A stretch of DNA of 64,000 bases from CAVSWN01 sp963770995. Its GTDB lineage: Bacteria; Acidobacteriota; Vicinamibacteria; Vicinamibacterales; CAVVIG01. The stretch spans positions 1,860,001 through 1,924,000 of the forward strand of contig CAVYRS010000001.1 in assembly GCA_963770995.1 (NCBI GenBank), written 5' to 3'. Shown here piece after piece: positions 41,649 to 50,086 of this stretch (positions are counted from its first letter, which is position 1; every line of letters begins with the position of its first letter). The notes below the pieces were generated by a model. The model saw only the letters and a list, made by a program, of their open reading frames with translations, was not told the DNA's origin and made no database searches. The position numbers and the translations under genes are program-made.

Positions 41649-42271
41649 GTGGCCGTCAGCGTTGTCAGGCTGCGGGCGAGCGCGCGGACCCGCACCGGTC
41701 CGTCTTCGTCGGGGTCCCAGTCGCCCGCGAGGATCGCGGCCGGCGACCGGTTCTCGAGCGCGGTTCGTTTTCGGTGGAACCAGCGGCGAATGCCGATGTC
41801 GTTGTAGGACCCGGCCAGGTCGCCGACGACGAGCGCCAGGAAGTGGAGGCGAGCGGCGATTGGATCGGGTGTGGTCCGCTCGCCGCTGGCATAGCGCTTC
41901 AGGCTCGAGGCGGAAATACTCAGGAGCGACGCGAGATCCTCCGCGTCGAACACACGCGCGAGACCGCCCCATTCGAACTTGGGCACCGGCGACGCCTCCA
42001 GCGCCGCCACCATCGTTTCGAGCAGCTCGGACACCTCCGCCGCGGTGGGGACCGTCACGTTATTGAGCTCGTCTGCGGCGCCGGCGGCAATCCCCGCCCG
42101 GCGAACGCGGTTCGCCAGATGGCGAACCGCGGTCACGTCGCTGCGCGCCACCGCCCCCGGCTCGATGAGGCCCATCGCCTCGGCCCGCCGCGCGGCCTCG
42201 AACAGCAAGCGGGGCGACACATCGACGATTGGCGCCGCCGCCACGCTGGACCTACTTCGGGTTGTTGACAT
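41645..42271 (-). CDS. Xre/MbcA/ParS-type antitoxin
   Basis: A 208-residue antitoxin. The central part has a helix-turn-helix-like segment (FDAEDLASLLSISASSLKRYASGER). The C-terminal region (GIRRWFHRKRTALENRSPAAILAGDWDPDEDGPVRVRALARSL) is the toxin-binding module of the MbcA/ParS/Xre family. The N-terminal 90 residues are Ala-rich helical and longer than usual. It should bind and silence the RES toxin and repress its own promoter. The ATG at 42271 is preceded by a CACAAT box at 6 bases; an extended upstream reading would run into the divergent promoter region and is not favoured. Confidence 0.83.
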   Translation of the reverse strand: MSTTRSRSSVAAAPIVDVSPRLLFEAARRAEAMGLIEPGAVARSDVTAVRHLANRVRRAGIAAGAADELNNVTVPTAAEVSELLETMVAALEASPVPKFEWGGLARVFDAEDLASLLSISASSLKRYASGERTTPDPIAARLHFLALVVGDLAGSYNDIGIRRWFHRKRTALENRSPAAILAGDWDPDEDGPVRVRALARSLTTLTAT

Positions 42272-42283
42272 TGTCCAATTGTG
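42265..42283 (-). promoter_or_regulatory. toxin-antitoxin promoter and possible operator
   Basis: Minus-strand CACAAT (42283-42278) lies 6 bases before the antitoxin ATG, with TTGCAC 18 bases further upstream as a -35 candidate. The start region TTGGACAATGTCAA is a near-palindrome (TTGACA/TGTCAA with one extra G), which would suit autoregulation by the antitoxin. Confidence 0.4.
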
Positions 42284-42312
42284 GTCTGTTTTTTGTCCGA
42301 TGTGCAAGCTGA

Positions 42313-42318
42313 TAGAAT
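42313..42318 (+). promoter_or_regulatory. -10 box of the pntA operon
   Basis: TAGAAT lies about 170 bases upstream of pntAA and before all of the leader hairpins. A transcription start near 42325 would include all four hairpins in the mRNA leader. Confidence 0.4.
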
Positions 42319-42324
42319 CCGTCG

Positions 42325-42490
42325 CTTGGACCATCGCGCTGGGAGCGTGTCCGAGAACGTCCACACGCTCCCAGTAGGCCGGCGTCGCCGGCAGAGATCC
42401 TTTCGTTCAGGACGGAAAAGCGCGCGAAGCGCGCGCCTACGAGGAGCCCGTTCCACAATTCGGTCGGGCTCCTCGTCGCAGAGAGGGTGC
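42325..42490 (+). ncRNA. structured 5' leader of the pntA operon
   Basis: Four consecutive hairpins. (1) 12-bp perfect stem 42339-42350 with 42363-42374 and a 12-base loop. (2) GCCGGC/GCCGGC 42378-42383 with 42387-42392. (3) GCGCGC/GCGCGC 42420-42425 with 42429-42434. (4) 12-bp perfect stem 42439-42450 with 42465-42476 and a 14-base loop. A GAGAGG ribosome binding site and the pntAA ATG follow 15 bases later. Sequence between hairpins 2 and 3 is unpaired. The layout resembles a cis-regulatory RNA or attenuator. No known riboswitch consensus is recognised. Confidence 0.5.
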
Positions 42491-43648
42491 ATGCGCATCG
42501 GAGTCTTGAAGGAGACCAGTCCCGGCGAGCGGCGCGTCGCACTCGCCCCCGAGTCGTGCAAGAAACTGGTGCAGGCCGGCTACGAGGTCGCGATCGAATC
42601 GGGCGCCGGCGAGGCCGCGGGATTCTCGGACGCCATGTATGCCGAGGTCGGCGCCACAGCGCACGCGGATCCGGCGGCGCTCGCGGCTGCGAGCGACCTG
42701 GTGCTGAAGGTCAACGCGCCCCTCGCGGCACCCGCCGGCTCACGCGACGAAGTGGGCTGGATGCGGCGCGGATCGATCTCCCTCGGTTCCCTGATGCCGC
42801 TGCGCAACCTCGAAACGGTCCGCGCGCTCGCGGCGCACAAGATCACCGCGTTCGCCACCGATGCGATTCCGCGCACGACGCGCGCGCAGCCGATGGACAC
42901 GCTGTCCTCCATGGCCAACATCGGCGGCTACAAGGGCGTGCTGCTCGCGGCGGTGGAGCTCAATCGCTACTTCCCGATGCTGATGACGGCCGCCGGAATG
43001 GTGCGCCCGGCCAAGGTCTTCGTGATCGGAGCAGGCGTCGCTGGATTGCAGGCCATCGCCACCGCGCGCCGTCTCGGCGCGAACGTCGTCGCGACCGACG
43101 TCCGCCCGGAGGTGAAGGAACAGATCGAAAGCGTCGGCGCCAAGTACGTCGGCATCGAGCTGAAAGACAGTGCCGCGGCGGGCGGCGGCTACGCCAAGGA
43201 GCTCTCGGCGGAAGATCGAGCACGCCAGAGCCAGCTCCTCGCCGAGGAGTGTGCTCAATCCGACGTCGTGATCACGACGGCGCTCATCGGCGGCGTCTTC
43301 GCCCCGCGACTCATCGGCGCCGACACGGTCCGGACGATGAAGCCCGGCTCGGTGATCGTGGATCTCGCGGCCGACGGCGGCGGCAACTGCGAGCTGTCGA
43401 AGCCCGGCGAGACGGTCCACGTTGGCGGCGTCACGATCGTCGCCCCGCTCAACCTTCCGGCCACGATGCCGTTCCACGCGAGCCTGCTGTTCTCGCGAAA
43501 TCTGACGGCATTCGTTCTGGCGTTCACGAGGGACAAAGCATTTCAGCTCGACTTCAGCGACGACATTCAGCAGGGCGCGCTCATCACGCACGACGGCGAG
43601 GTGAAGCATGCCCGCACGCAAGAGGCGCTGATCAAAGCGGGCCTGTAA
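42491..43648 (+). CDS. pntAA: NAD(P) transhydrogenase subunit alpha, part 1
   Basis: A 385-residue NAD(H)-binding domain (dI) of proton-translocating transhydrogenase. It starts MRIGVLKETSPGERRVALAPE and has the Rossmann motif KVFVIGAGVAGLQAIATARRLGA near residue 178, a mobile-loop region with DRARQSQLLAEE, and FHASLLFSRNLTAFVL at the end. With pntAB and pntB it couples hydride transfer between NADH and NADP+ to proton movement, supplying NADPH. The ATG at 42491 is preceded by GAGAGG. It stands behind the structured leader. Confidence 0.93.
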   Translation: MRIGVLKETSPGERRVALAPESCKKLVQAGYEVAIESGAGEAAGFSDAMYAEVGATAHADPAALAAASDLVLKVNAPLAAPAGSRDEVGWMRRGSISLGSLMPLRNLETVRALAAHKITAFATDAIPRTTRAQPMDTLSSMANIGGYKGVLLAAVELNRYFPMLMTAAGMVRPAKVFVIGAGVAGLQAIATARRLGANVVATDVRPEVKEQIESVGAKYVGIELKDSAAAGGGYAKELSAEDRARQSQLLAEECAQSDVVITTALIGGVFAPRLIGADTVRTMKPGSVIVDLAADGGGNCELSKPGETVHVGGVTIVAPLNLPATMPFHASLLFSRNLTAFVLAFTRDKAFQLDFSDDIQQGALITHDGEVKHARTQEALIKAGL

Positions 43649-43666
43649 GGGCGAAAGGAGACGCTG

Positions 43667-43969
43667 TTGGATTTCTGGCCGACTCTCTACGTCTTCGTGC
43701 TCGCGACGTTCATCGGGCTGGGCGTGATCCGCCGCGTGTCGCGGCTGCTGCACACACCGCTCATGTCGCTGACCAACGCGATCTCCGCGATTTCTGTCGT
43801 GGGCGCGATTCTCGTCACCGGTCGCGACTATCCGCTGCGCATCCGCGTCCTCGGCGCGATCGCCCTCTTCGCCTCGATGACCAACATCGTCAGCGGGTTC
43901 CTGATCACCGATCGGATGCTGAAGATGTTCAAGACCGACAAGCCGGGTCGGCCTGGGGGCGGCGCATGA
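43667..43969 (+). CDS. pntAB: NAD(P) transhydrogenase subunit alpha, part 2 (membrane)
   Basis: A 100-residue membrane subunit with three helices: DFWPTLYVFVLATFIGLGVI, LMSLTNAISAISVVGAILV and RVLGAIALFASMTNIVSGFLI. Together with the pntB N-terminal helices it forms the proton channel domain (dII). The start is TTG at 43667 with AAGGAGA 5 bases upstream. The stop overlaps the pntB ATG. Confidence 0.92.
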   Translation: MDFWPTLYVFVLATFIGLGVIRRVSRLLHTPLMSLTNAISAISVVGAILVTGRDYPLRIRVLGAIALFASMTNIVSGFLITDRMLKMFKTDKPGRPGGGA

Positions 43970-45375
43970 TGTACGGCGTCAGTCAGTTCGGGTACCTCGT
44001 CGCGTCCGCCCTCTTCATCTTCGCGCTGCACTGGATGAACGCGCCCACGACCGCCCGCAAGGGCGTGTACGCGGGCGTGGCGGGCACGGCCATCGCCATC
44101 CTCGTCACCTGGGCCGACCCGACGGTCGTTCATCATCTCTGGATCGTCGTCGCCATCGTTGCCGGGTTCGCCGTCGGCGTGCCGCTGTCGCGCGTGCCGC
44201 TCACCGCCGTGCCGCAGCGGACCGCGCTGTCGCATGCGTTCGGCGGCTGCCGCGGCGGGCCTGGTCGGGTACGGCCGAGTACTATCTTGAGCGTCGCGCA
44301 GCATCCGGAGCACCTCACGCCGTTCCGGATGATCGCGCTCATCGCGGAGGTCATCCTCGGCTACCTGACGTTGACCGGCAGCCTGATGGCGGCCGGCAAG
44401 CTGCAGGAGGTCAAGTGGGTCCCGCAGCGGCCCGTCACCTATCCCTTGCAGAACGTCATCAACCTGCTGCTCTTCGGTATCGGCGATTGTGCTGGCCGGC
44501 GCCATCGTCATCAATCCGACGGCACCATGGGCGCCCATCGTCTTCGCGGTCATCATCGTGCTCGCGCTGCTCTTCGGCGTGCTGCTGATCATTCCGATCG
44601 GCGGCGCCGACATGCCGACCGTGATTGCGATCCTCAACTCGTACGCCGGCCTCTCTGCCGTGGCGATGGGCTTCGTGCTCGACAACAAGCTGCTCATCAC
44701 GGCGGGCGCACTCGACGGATCGAGCGGCCTCATCCTCGCCATCATCATGTGCAAGGCGATGAATCGCTCGTTCGCCAACGTGCTGTTCGGCGCGTTCGGA
44801 CAGGTGCAGCAGGCCAAGGCCGGCGGCGAAGAGCAGGTCTACAAGTCGGAGACGGCCGAAGGCGCGGCGCAGGTGCTCGAGCAGGCGAGCTCGTGGTCAT
44901 CATTCCCGGCTACGGCATGGCGGTGGCGCAGGCGCAGCACAAGGTGCGCGAGCTCTACGATCAGCTGAAGAAGCGCGGCATCACGGTGAAGTTCGCGATT
45001 CATCCCGTCGCCGGCCGCATGCCCGGGCACATGAACGTGCTGCTGGCAGAAGCCGACATCCCGTACACCGATCTCGTCGAGATGGATGAGATCAACCCCG
45101 ACATGCCGCAAGTCGACGTCGCCCTGGTGGTCGGCGCCAACGACGTCGTCAATCCGGCGGCGCGAACCGACAAGACGAGCCCGATCTACGGCATGCCCAT
45201 CATCGATGCCGACAAGGCGCGCAGCGTCTTCGCGATCAAGCGCAGCAAGAACCCCGGCTTCGCGGGCATCGACAACGAGCTCTATTTCTCGGATCGCACG
45301 TGGATGCTGTTCGGCGACGCAAAGAACGTTCTCGGCGAGCTGGTCAAGCAGTTCGCGGGCCCCGGCATGCACTGA
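43966..45375 (+). pseudogene. pntB: NAD(P) transhydrogenase subunit beta, frameshifted
   Basis: A pntB gene, about 470 codons if repaired. N-terminal helices (YGVSQFGYLVASALFIFALHW) and the NADP-binding dIII domain (VIIPGYGMAVAQAQHKVREL to VGANDVVNPAART) read in the same frame. Between about 44245 and 44300 the frame wanders through small indels around the TAEYYL region and returns. A second shift near 44485 moves to another frame for LLFGVLLIIPIGGADMPTV, and a third near 44890 restores the first. The ATG overlaps the pntAB stop. Either the gene is inactive or these are sequence errors; intact upstream subunits favour the second explanation. Confidence 0.85.
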
Positions 45376-45376
45376 T

Positions 45377-46441
45377 TCACGCAACCGTCCGGATTCGGTG
45401 GGCTTCGCTGTCTCCCACATAGAGCGTGCCTCGAGCGTCGACCATGACGCCATGCGGGCGCGACGAGGCGCATCGAAGGGGTTCGGGCTCAGGACCATCG
45501 CCTCGCTGACCGGTGCCGAGCACCGTTCGAATGATTCCCGTCCCCAGATCAATCGAACGAATCACGTGATTTTCGGTGTCTGCCACGTACAAGATGCCCC
45601 GCGACCATGCGAGGCCTTTTGGCCCCGCCAGTGTCGCCAGCCGGGCCTGTCCACCATCGCCCGTGTACCCCTGCTCGCCGGTTCCGGCGACGTGATGGAT
45701 GGTTGAGGCTCTGGCATCGACGCGGTAGATCGCGTTGCCTTCCCTGAGCGCGAGATAGAGATTGCCGCGCGTGTCGAAGGCGATGGTCCTCGGACCATTC
45801 AACGGCGCTCCCGAGAGCGGGACGCCGTCGGGGGTCGGCCGCCTCTCCCCGGTACCGCCAAACGTTTCGATGACGCCAGTGGCGAAATCCACGTGTCGGA
45901 TGCGGTGATTGCCGATGTCGCAAATCAGCAGCCGGCGGCGGCTTGGATCCACGGCGATGCTGTGCGGCTGGCGCAGCTGTGCGCGGGTCGCTGCGCCACC
46001 GTCCCCGGAGAATCCGGGCTGACCGGTGCCGGCACACGTGGAGATGATCCCGGTCTTCCGATCAACTTTTCGAACGACATGATTGTCGCGCTCGGCGATG
46101 TAGAGGTTCCCCGCCCGATCGAACTGGATCTCGTGCGGCATGTTCAGCGACGCTTCGGTCGCGAGTCCCCCGTCGCCCGCGTAGGCTCTTTGTCCGTTGC
46201 CTGCGACGGCTGACGTTCTGCGCGTACGCAGATCGAAGCGTCGAATGCGTTGATTATCCAGATCGCAGAAGTACAGCGCGCCGTCCGGTCCGATCACGAG
46301 CCCGTACGGGTTGTTGACTTGCTGGTCGGAGTACCCCGCCACGCCTGTGCCGATCAGCGTTTTGACGGATGCCGTCGCCGCCACGACCGGCGACGGGACC
46401 AGCAGCATCAACAACGTCTTCAGCGCATCGCGTCGGATCAT
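45377..46441 (-). CDS. NHL repeat protein, exported
   Basis: A 354-residue protein with a signal peptide (residues 1-22, ending VVAA) and about five NHL-type beta-propeller blades, each with a pattern like PYGLVIGPDGALYFCDLDNQRIRRFD, NMPHEIQFDRAGNLYIAERDNHVVRKV or GAPLNGPRTIAFDTRGNLYLALREGNAIYRV. Repeated AGTGQPGFSGDGGAAT segments separate the blades, as in NHL/Teneurin-like and serine/threonine-kinase-associated proteins. It probably binds protein or carbohydrate in the periplasm or outside the cell. It stops one base after the pntB stop, in the opposite orientation. Confidence 0.88.
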   Translation of the reverse strand: MIRRDALKTLLMLLVPSPVVAATASVKTLIGTGVAGYSDQQVNNPYGLVIGPDGALYFCDLDNQRIRRFDLRTRRTSAVAGNGQRAYAGDGGLATEASLNMPHEIQFDRAGNLYIAERDNHVVRKVDRKTGIISTCAGTGQPGFSGDGGAATRAQLRQPHSIAVDPSRRRLLICDIGNHRIRHVDFATGVIETFGGTGERRPTPDGVPLSGAPLNGPRTIAFDTRGNLYLALREGNAIYRVDARASTIHHVAGTGEQGYTGDGGQARLATLAGPKGLAWSRGILYVADTENHVIRSIDLGTGIIRTVLGTGQRGDGPEPEPLRCASSRPHGVMVDARGTLYVGDSEAHRIRTVA

Positions 46442-46451
46442 GAAAGCGCGC

Positions 46452-46964
46452 TCACAGGAACCACGCGGTCAGGAAGATGCCAACCATCGCGAACGCGAGG
46501 CCGATCTTCACGATGGTGCCGATGACAAAGCCGATCCAGGCCGCAACCCCGGCGCGGCCGGCGCGCCGCCAGTCGCGCTGCACCGTCAACTCGCCGACCA
46601 CGGCGCCGGCGAATGGACCGATGATCAATCCCGGCAGCCCGAAGAACAGGCCGGCGAGCGCCCCGATGGCGGCTCCCGCCGCGGCACGCCGCGTGGTGCC
46701 CAGCCGTTTCATGCCGAGCGCCATCATGGCCACGTCCACGAAGTACGTGGCCACCGTCAGGATGCCGAGCAGGGTGATCGTGAACACGCCGACGCGCGCG
46801 AAGCCATCCGCCCAGGCGGCCAGCAGCAGACCGGCGAAGATCAGAATGGTTCCGGGGACGGCCGGGAGAACGACTCCCACCAGCCCGACGACCACCAGGA
46901 CGATGGCGAGGGTCCAGATCACCACAGCATGATGAGCGTTTGACCTGGCTCGTGCCAAGGCCAC
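46452..46964 (-). CDS. DUF456 family membrane protein
   Basis: About 157-170 residues with four membrane helices: VIWTLAIVLVVVGLVGVVLP, a Gly-rich pair around PAVPGTILIFAGLLLAAW, VGVFTITLLGILTVATYFVDV and a final GFVIGTIVKIGLAFAMVGIFL. The PAVPGTILIF and GLIIGPFAGAVVGEL segments are typical of DUF456. Function is unknown. The start is uncertain: GTG at 46964 gives 170 residues, while GTG at 46925 begins directly at the first helix. It lies 10 bases upstream of the NHL protein gene. Confidence 0.78.
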   Translation of the reverse strand: MALARARSNAHHAVVIWTLAIVLVVVGLVGVVLPAVPGTILIFAGLLLAAWADGFARVGVFTITLLGILTVATYFVDVAMMALGMKRLGTTRRAAAGAAIGALAGLFFGLPGLIIGPFAGAVVGELTVQRDWRRAGRAGVAAWIGFVIGTIVKIGLAFAMVGIFLTAWFL

Positions 46965-47019
46965 GTGGTCGCGCCCGCAGCATCTTCGCGATCTGCAGCA
47001 GGCGCCGCGGGATGCCGGA

Positions 47020-48240
47020 TCACAGTCGATTGAAGCAGACCAGCGCCTGAAAGGCCGCGACGGCTGACGCGACGATGAGAACGCCGCGCCCCCGAACGCC
47101 GCCGTGTTTCCACATCACGGTCGCGCCCCAGATCGCCATCAAAACACCGAACGGAACCACTGCCAGCGCCCGGTCATCGGATCGCGCATGCTCAAACATC
47201 GCGGCCGCGAGCGGACCGATGAGGCAACCCGCAACAAGCGCCGGGCGGATGGCCTGAAGTGCGTCGTTTTCATCGGTTCTTCGGATCGCCGCATACACGC
47301 CGACCGACATGGGCACCACGCTCGGCGATAGGAACATGCCACACAGTCCCGGCGCCCCGGGCGTCAGAAACAGGTGCGACGGCGTAAAGAAGTCTGAAAA
47401 CAGCCCAGCGACATTCCCGAGTCGATGCCAGTTGGACAGGCTCTGAAACCACACGACCGGATTGCGAAGGTGCGCCGCATGGAGAACCCATCGGCCCCAT
47501 GTATCGGGATACGTGCCCGGATGCCTCGCGTACCAGAGCAACAGCGGCAGCAACACCGTCATCATGGCAGCAGCGGCCGGAATGCCGTCGCGGATTCGCC
47601 ATCCGTCGGCCCCACGAAACGCGATGAGGGTCACGACCGCGTACATCGGCATCGCAAGCGCCGCCGATGGCTGCGTATACGCGCTCGCGGCCAACGATCC
47701 CATCCCGGCGGCGAGCAACCACCGCGCTCGTGTCGAGGAGGGTTGCGCAAGGGCGGTGACGCCGATCGCCCACCCCAGAATGAACGGAATCGGCCAAATC
47801 CCCTCCGGTGTCGCGATCCGGCTGAACAGTGCATGCGACGGGGTGCACAGGAGAAGGAGCGCTCCCGCAATTCCAACTGCAGGCCGCCGGAACCACCACA
47901 CCGCGAGCACATATATCAGCAGCGCGTCGAGCGCTCCAAACGCTACGGCCGCCCACCGCGCAGGGAGTGACGCAGAAGGCGCCAGCTTCATGAGCCCGAC
48001 GGTCGAGTACACCGGCAACGGCTGCAGCCACAGCGGCCCATCGACATGGAAAAAGAGCGGCAGCGTGCGCCCGTCTCGATCGCGGCCTCCGTTTTCGAGA
48101 ACACTGTTTGCGGCCGCCTGTATTTGTTCTTCCGCCGGCCGATGCGCCGGAGCAGCGATCGTCAGACCGTACAAGAGGGCGGCACAGATCAACACCGCGG
48201 CAGCAGCGAATCCGCGCGTCAAGCCGGTGCCGGTCGTCAC
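47020..48240 (-). CDS. PMT/ArnT-like membrane glycosyltransferase-type protein
   Basis: A 406-residue protein with about eight to ten predicted membrane helices and a first periplasmic loop containing HRPAEEQIQAAANSVLENGGRDRDG and PLFFHVDGPLWLQPLPVY. That loop, with acidic residues after the first helix, matches GT-C family proteins (PMT_2/GT39, ArnT) that use lipid-linked sugars. The start GTG at 48240 overlaps the stop of the related upstream gene (GTGA). The pair probably works on one surface glycan or lipid. No catalytic residue can be assigned with confidence. Confidence 0.75.
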   Translation of the reverse strand: MTTGTGLTRGFAAAAVLICAALLYGLTIAAPAHRPAEEQIQAAANSVLENGGRDRDGRTLPLFFHVDGPLWLQPLPVYSTVGLMKLAPSASLPARWAAVAFGALDALLIYVLAVWWFRRPAVGIAGALLLLCTPSHALFSRIATPEGIWPIPFILGWAIGVTALAQPSSTRARWLLAAGMGSLAASAYTQPSAALAMPMYAVVTLIAFRGADGWRIRDGIPAAAAMMTVLLPLLLWYARHPGTYPDTWGRWVLHAAHLRNPVVWFQSLSNWHRLGNVAGLFSDFFTPSHLFLTPGAPGLCGMFLSPSVVPMSVGVYAAIRRTDENDALQAIRPALVAGCLIGPLAAAMFEHARSDDRALAVVPFGVLMAIWGATVMWKHGGVRGRGVLIVASAVAAFQALVCFNRL

Positions 48241-49776
48241 CGGCGATAGACGGCGAGGACTGCCGTTCCATCAAGCTCACGAATCGGCGTCGACGGCCAT
48301 CCGGCAAAGCGCTGGTCGCCGGCCAAGGCGAGGGCCGTCGTTCCCCGGCAGTCGGACGACGTCGTCTCCGCAGTGTTGGAGCGGAGCCAGACCGTGCGTG
48401 TCGCGAGATCCAATCGGCCAGACGCGCGCGTGTAGAGATCCCATTGATCCTTGAGGTAGTAGATGCCAGCGTCGAGAATCACACAATCGTCGGACCGTGA
48501 GACGGAAAACACCTTGTGAATGGCACCTCGCAGGTTCCCGCCCAGCTTTGGGGCGGAGTCGAAGCGATAGTGACCGAAGTACCTGATCGAGAAAAGACTT
48601 CGTCTGAACTCCACACAGCACGAGGAGCGCGATCGCGCAGGCCCGTACGGCGCGCCGTCGGTCGTTGAGCATCGACTCGGCGCCGCAAGTCGCTGCGAGA
48701 ATCGCGAACGGGAGAAACGTGAGCCATCGTTTGACTTCCGAGTTACTGACGAATGCGGCCGGTAGCGGAGCGAACAGGAGGCCGGCAGCGAGCACTAGTG
48801 ACGTATCGCCTTTCAGCAGCCGACCGGCGCGCCAGACGCCGGCGGCCATCAGCACGCTGGCGGGCAGCAGAAAGTAACCGGCGGTACGCGTCGAGAAGCG
48901 AAAATCCGCGTCGCCGGAAAAAAACAGCTTGTCGAGGTTGTAACAGTCCCACCAGGCATCGACGTGGCTGATGGCGTTTGCGCCGACAAACCCTCCCGAT
49001 CCAAGGTTCTTGTTGTACTCCCCGTGCGTATAGTACCCAGTCAGTCCGACGAGTTGCGAGGGATGGAACGCAAACCAGGCCGCAAGCGGGATCAGGGCGA
49101 TCCCGAACGCGGCGGACATGGCAAAGAGATCAGTTCGTGCGCGGGGCCACGGGCGACTACGCGACACAATCACGAGAGTGACCAGGAAATACACCGGCAT
49201 GATGATGAGTGCGGCGATGTATGTGTACATCCCCAAACCGAGACAGCATGCCGCGAGCACCGCATCGCGCCGCCGGTGCTCCTGGATGTAGCGCACGATG
49301 AACACCAGCCAGACGAGCACGACGGTCACAGGCGCAATTTGCATCGTCGCAATGCGGCCCTGCTGGAAATGCGCAGGCGTCAGCATGAGCAGAATCGCGG
49401 CGATCACTGCCGGCCGCGTCCGGTCGAACAGCTTGAAAACGACAAGGAACATCAGCGCGACATTCAGGACCGCGGCACTGGCGCTCGGGACGCGCATGAG
49501 CGTCTCGGAGAACGGCTGCACTTGCATGAGAGCCGCGGCCCAGTAGACCCAAACGGGATCGCGCACGGTGCGACCGGCGTCCTCCGGAAAGTACAGCGGC
49601 AGCAACTCGCCGTCCGCGTTTCGTGCCGTCGTTGCAAGGACCAGAGCCTCGCGCGCTTGAGATACTTCCTCGATGGACAGATACGGTGGGTTTGAGCCGA
49701 GTTGGCGGAAATACAGAAGCGCCGCCGCCACGCACAGCGCCGAGATCCAGGCCACAAGCGACAGGCGCCGATGCAA
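48237..49776 (-). CDS. PMT/ArnT-like membrane glycosyltransferase-type protein, one frameshift
   Basis: A second GT-C-like protein (about 513 residues if repaired), with SIEEVSQAREALVLATTARNADGELLPLYFPED in the first loop and many membrane helices. The frame breaks near 48582. Removing one base of a GG pair joins SFLDQ to YFGHYRFDSAPKLGGN, giving a soluble C-terminal domain (SRSDDCVILDAGIYYLKDQW, ending AVLAVYRR) whose stop overlaps the next gene in a GTGA. That overlap supports the repaired frame as correct. Unrepaired, it runs on in another frame to 48277 with unconserved residues. Confidence 0.72.
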
Positions 49777-49880
49777 GCGCCCAACAGTACATCAGCCGTC
49801 ACGAGTGCGCAATGCGACGACAGGCACCTGACTGCTCTTCAGGCGACTCGGACCATACGATGAGGATAGAATCGGTACTC

Positions 49881-50081
49881 ATGCGGATTACATTGAACGG
49901 CGATCGGTACGAGGTCGAGGCACCGCTGACGGTCAGCGCGCTGCTGGCGCGGCTCGACATCGATTCCCGCCGCGTCGCCGTCGAGCACAACCTCGTCGTC
50001 GTCAAGCGCGGAGCTTACGACGCGACGGTGGTCAAGGACTGCGATCAGATCGAGATCGTCAATTTCGTCGGTGGAGGCTAG
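49881..50081 (+). CDS. thiS: sulfur carrier protein ThiS
   Basis: A 66-residue ubiquitin-like protein: MRITLNGDRYEVEAPLTVSAL, LDIDSRRVAVEHNLVVVKR, and the C-terminal NFVGGG, whose last Gly-Gly is thiocarboxylated during thiazole synthesis. The sulfur is donated to ThiG, encoded 5 bases downstream. A TAGAAT box lies 8 bases before the ATG. thiF, thiE and thiH are not in the window. Confidence 0.9.
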   Translation: MRITLNGDRYEVEAPLTVSALLARLDIDSRRVAVEHNLVVVKRGAYDATVVKDCDQIEIVNFVGGG

Positions 50082-50086
50082 CGCCC

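Noticed and set aside
42325..42490. A known NAD+ riboswitch
   Set aside because: The hairpins do not match any riboswitch consensus I can recall; kept only as an unassigned structured leader.
42487..45375. A 962-codon plus-strand frame spanning the whole pnt operon
   Set aside because: Its first half is an out-of-frame reading of pntAA; only its last third is the real pntB frame.
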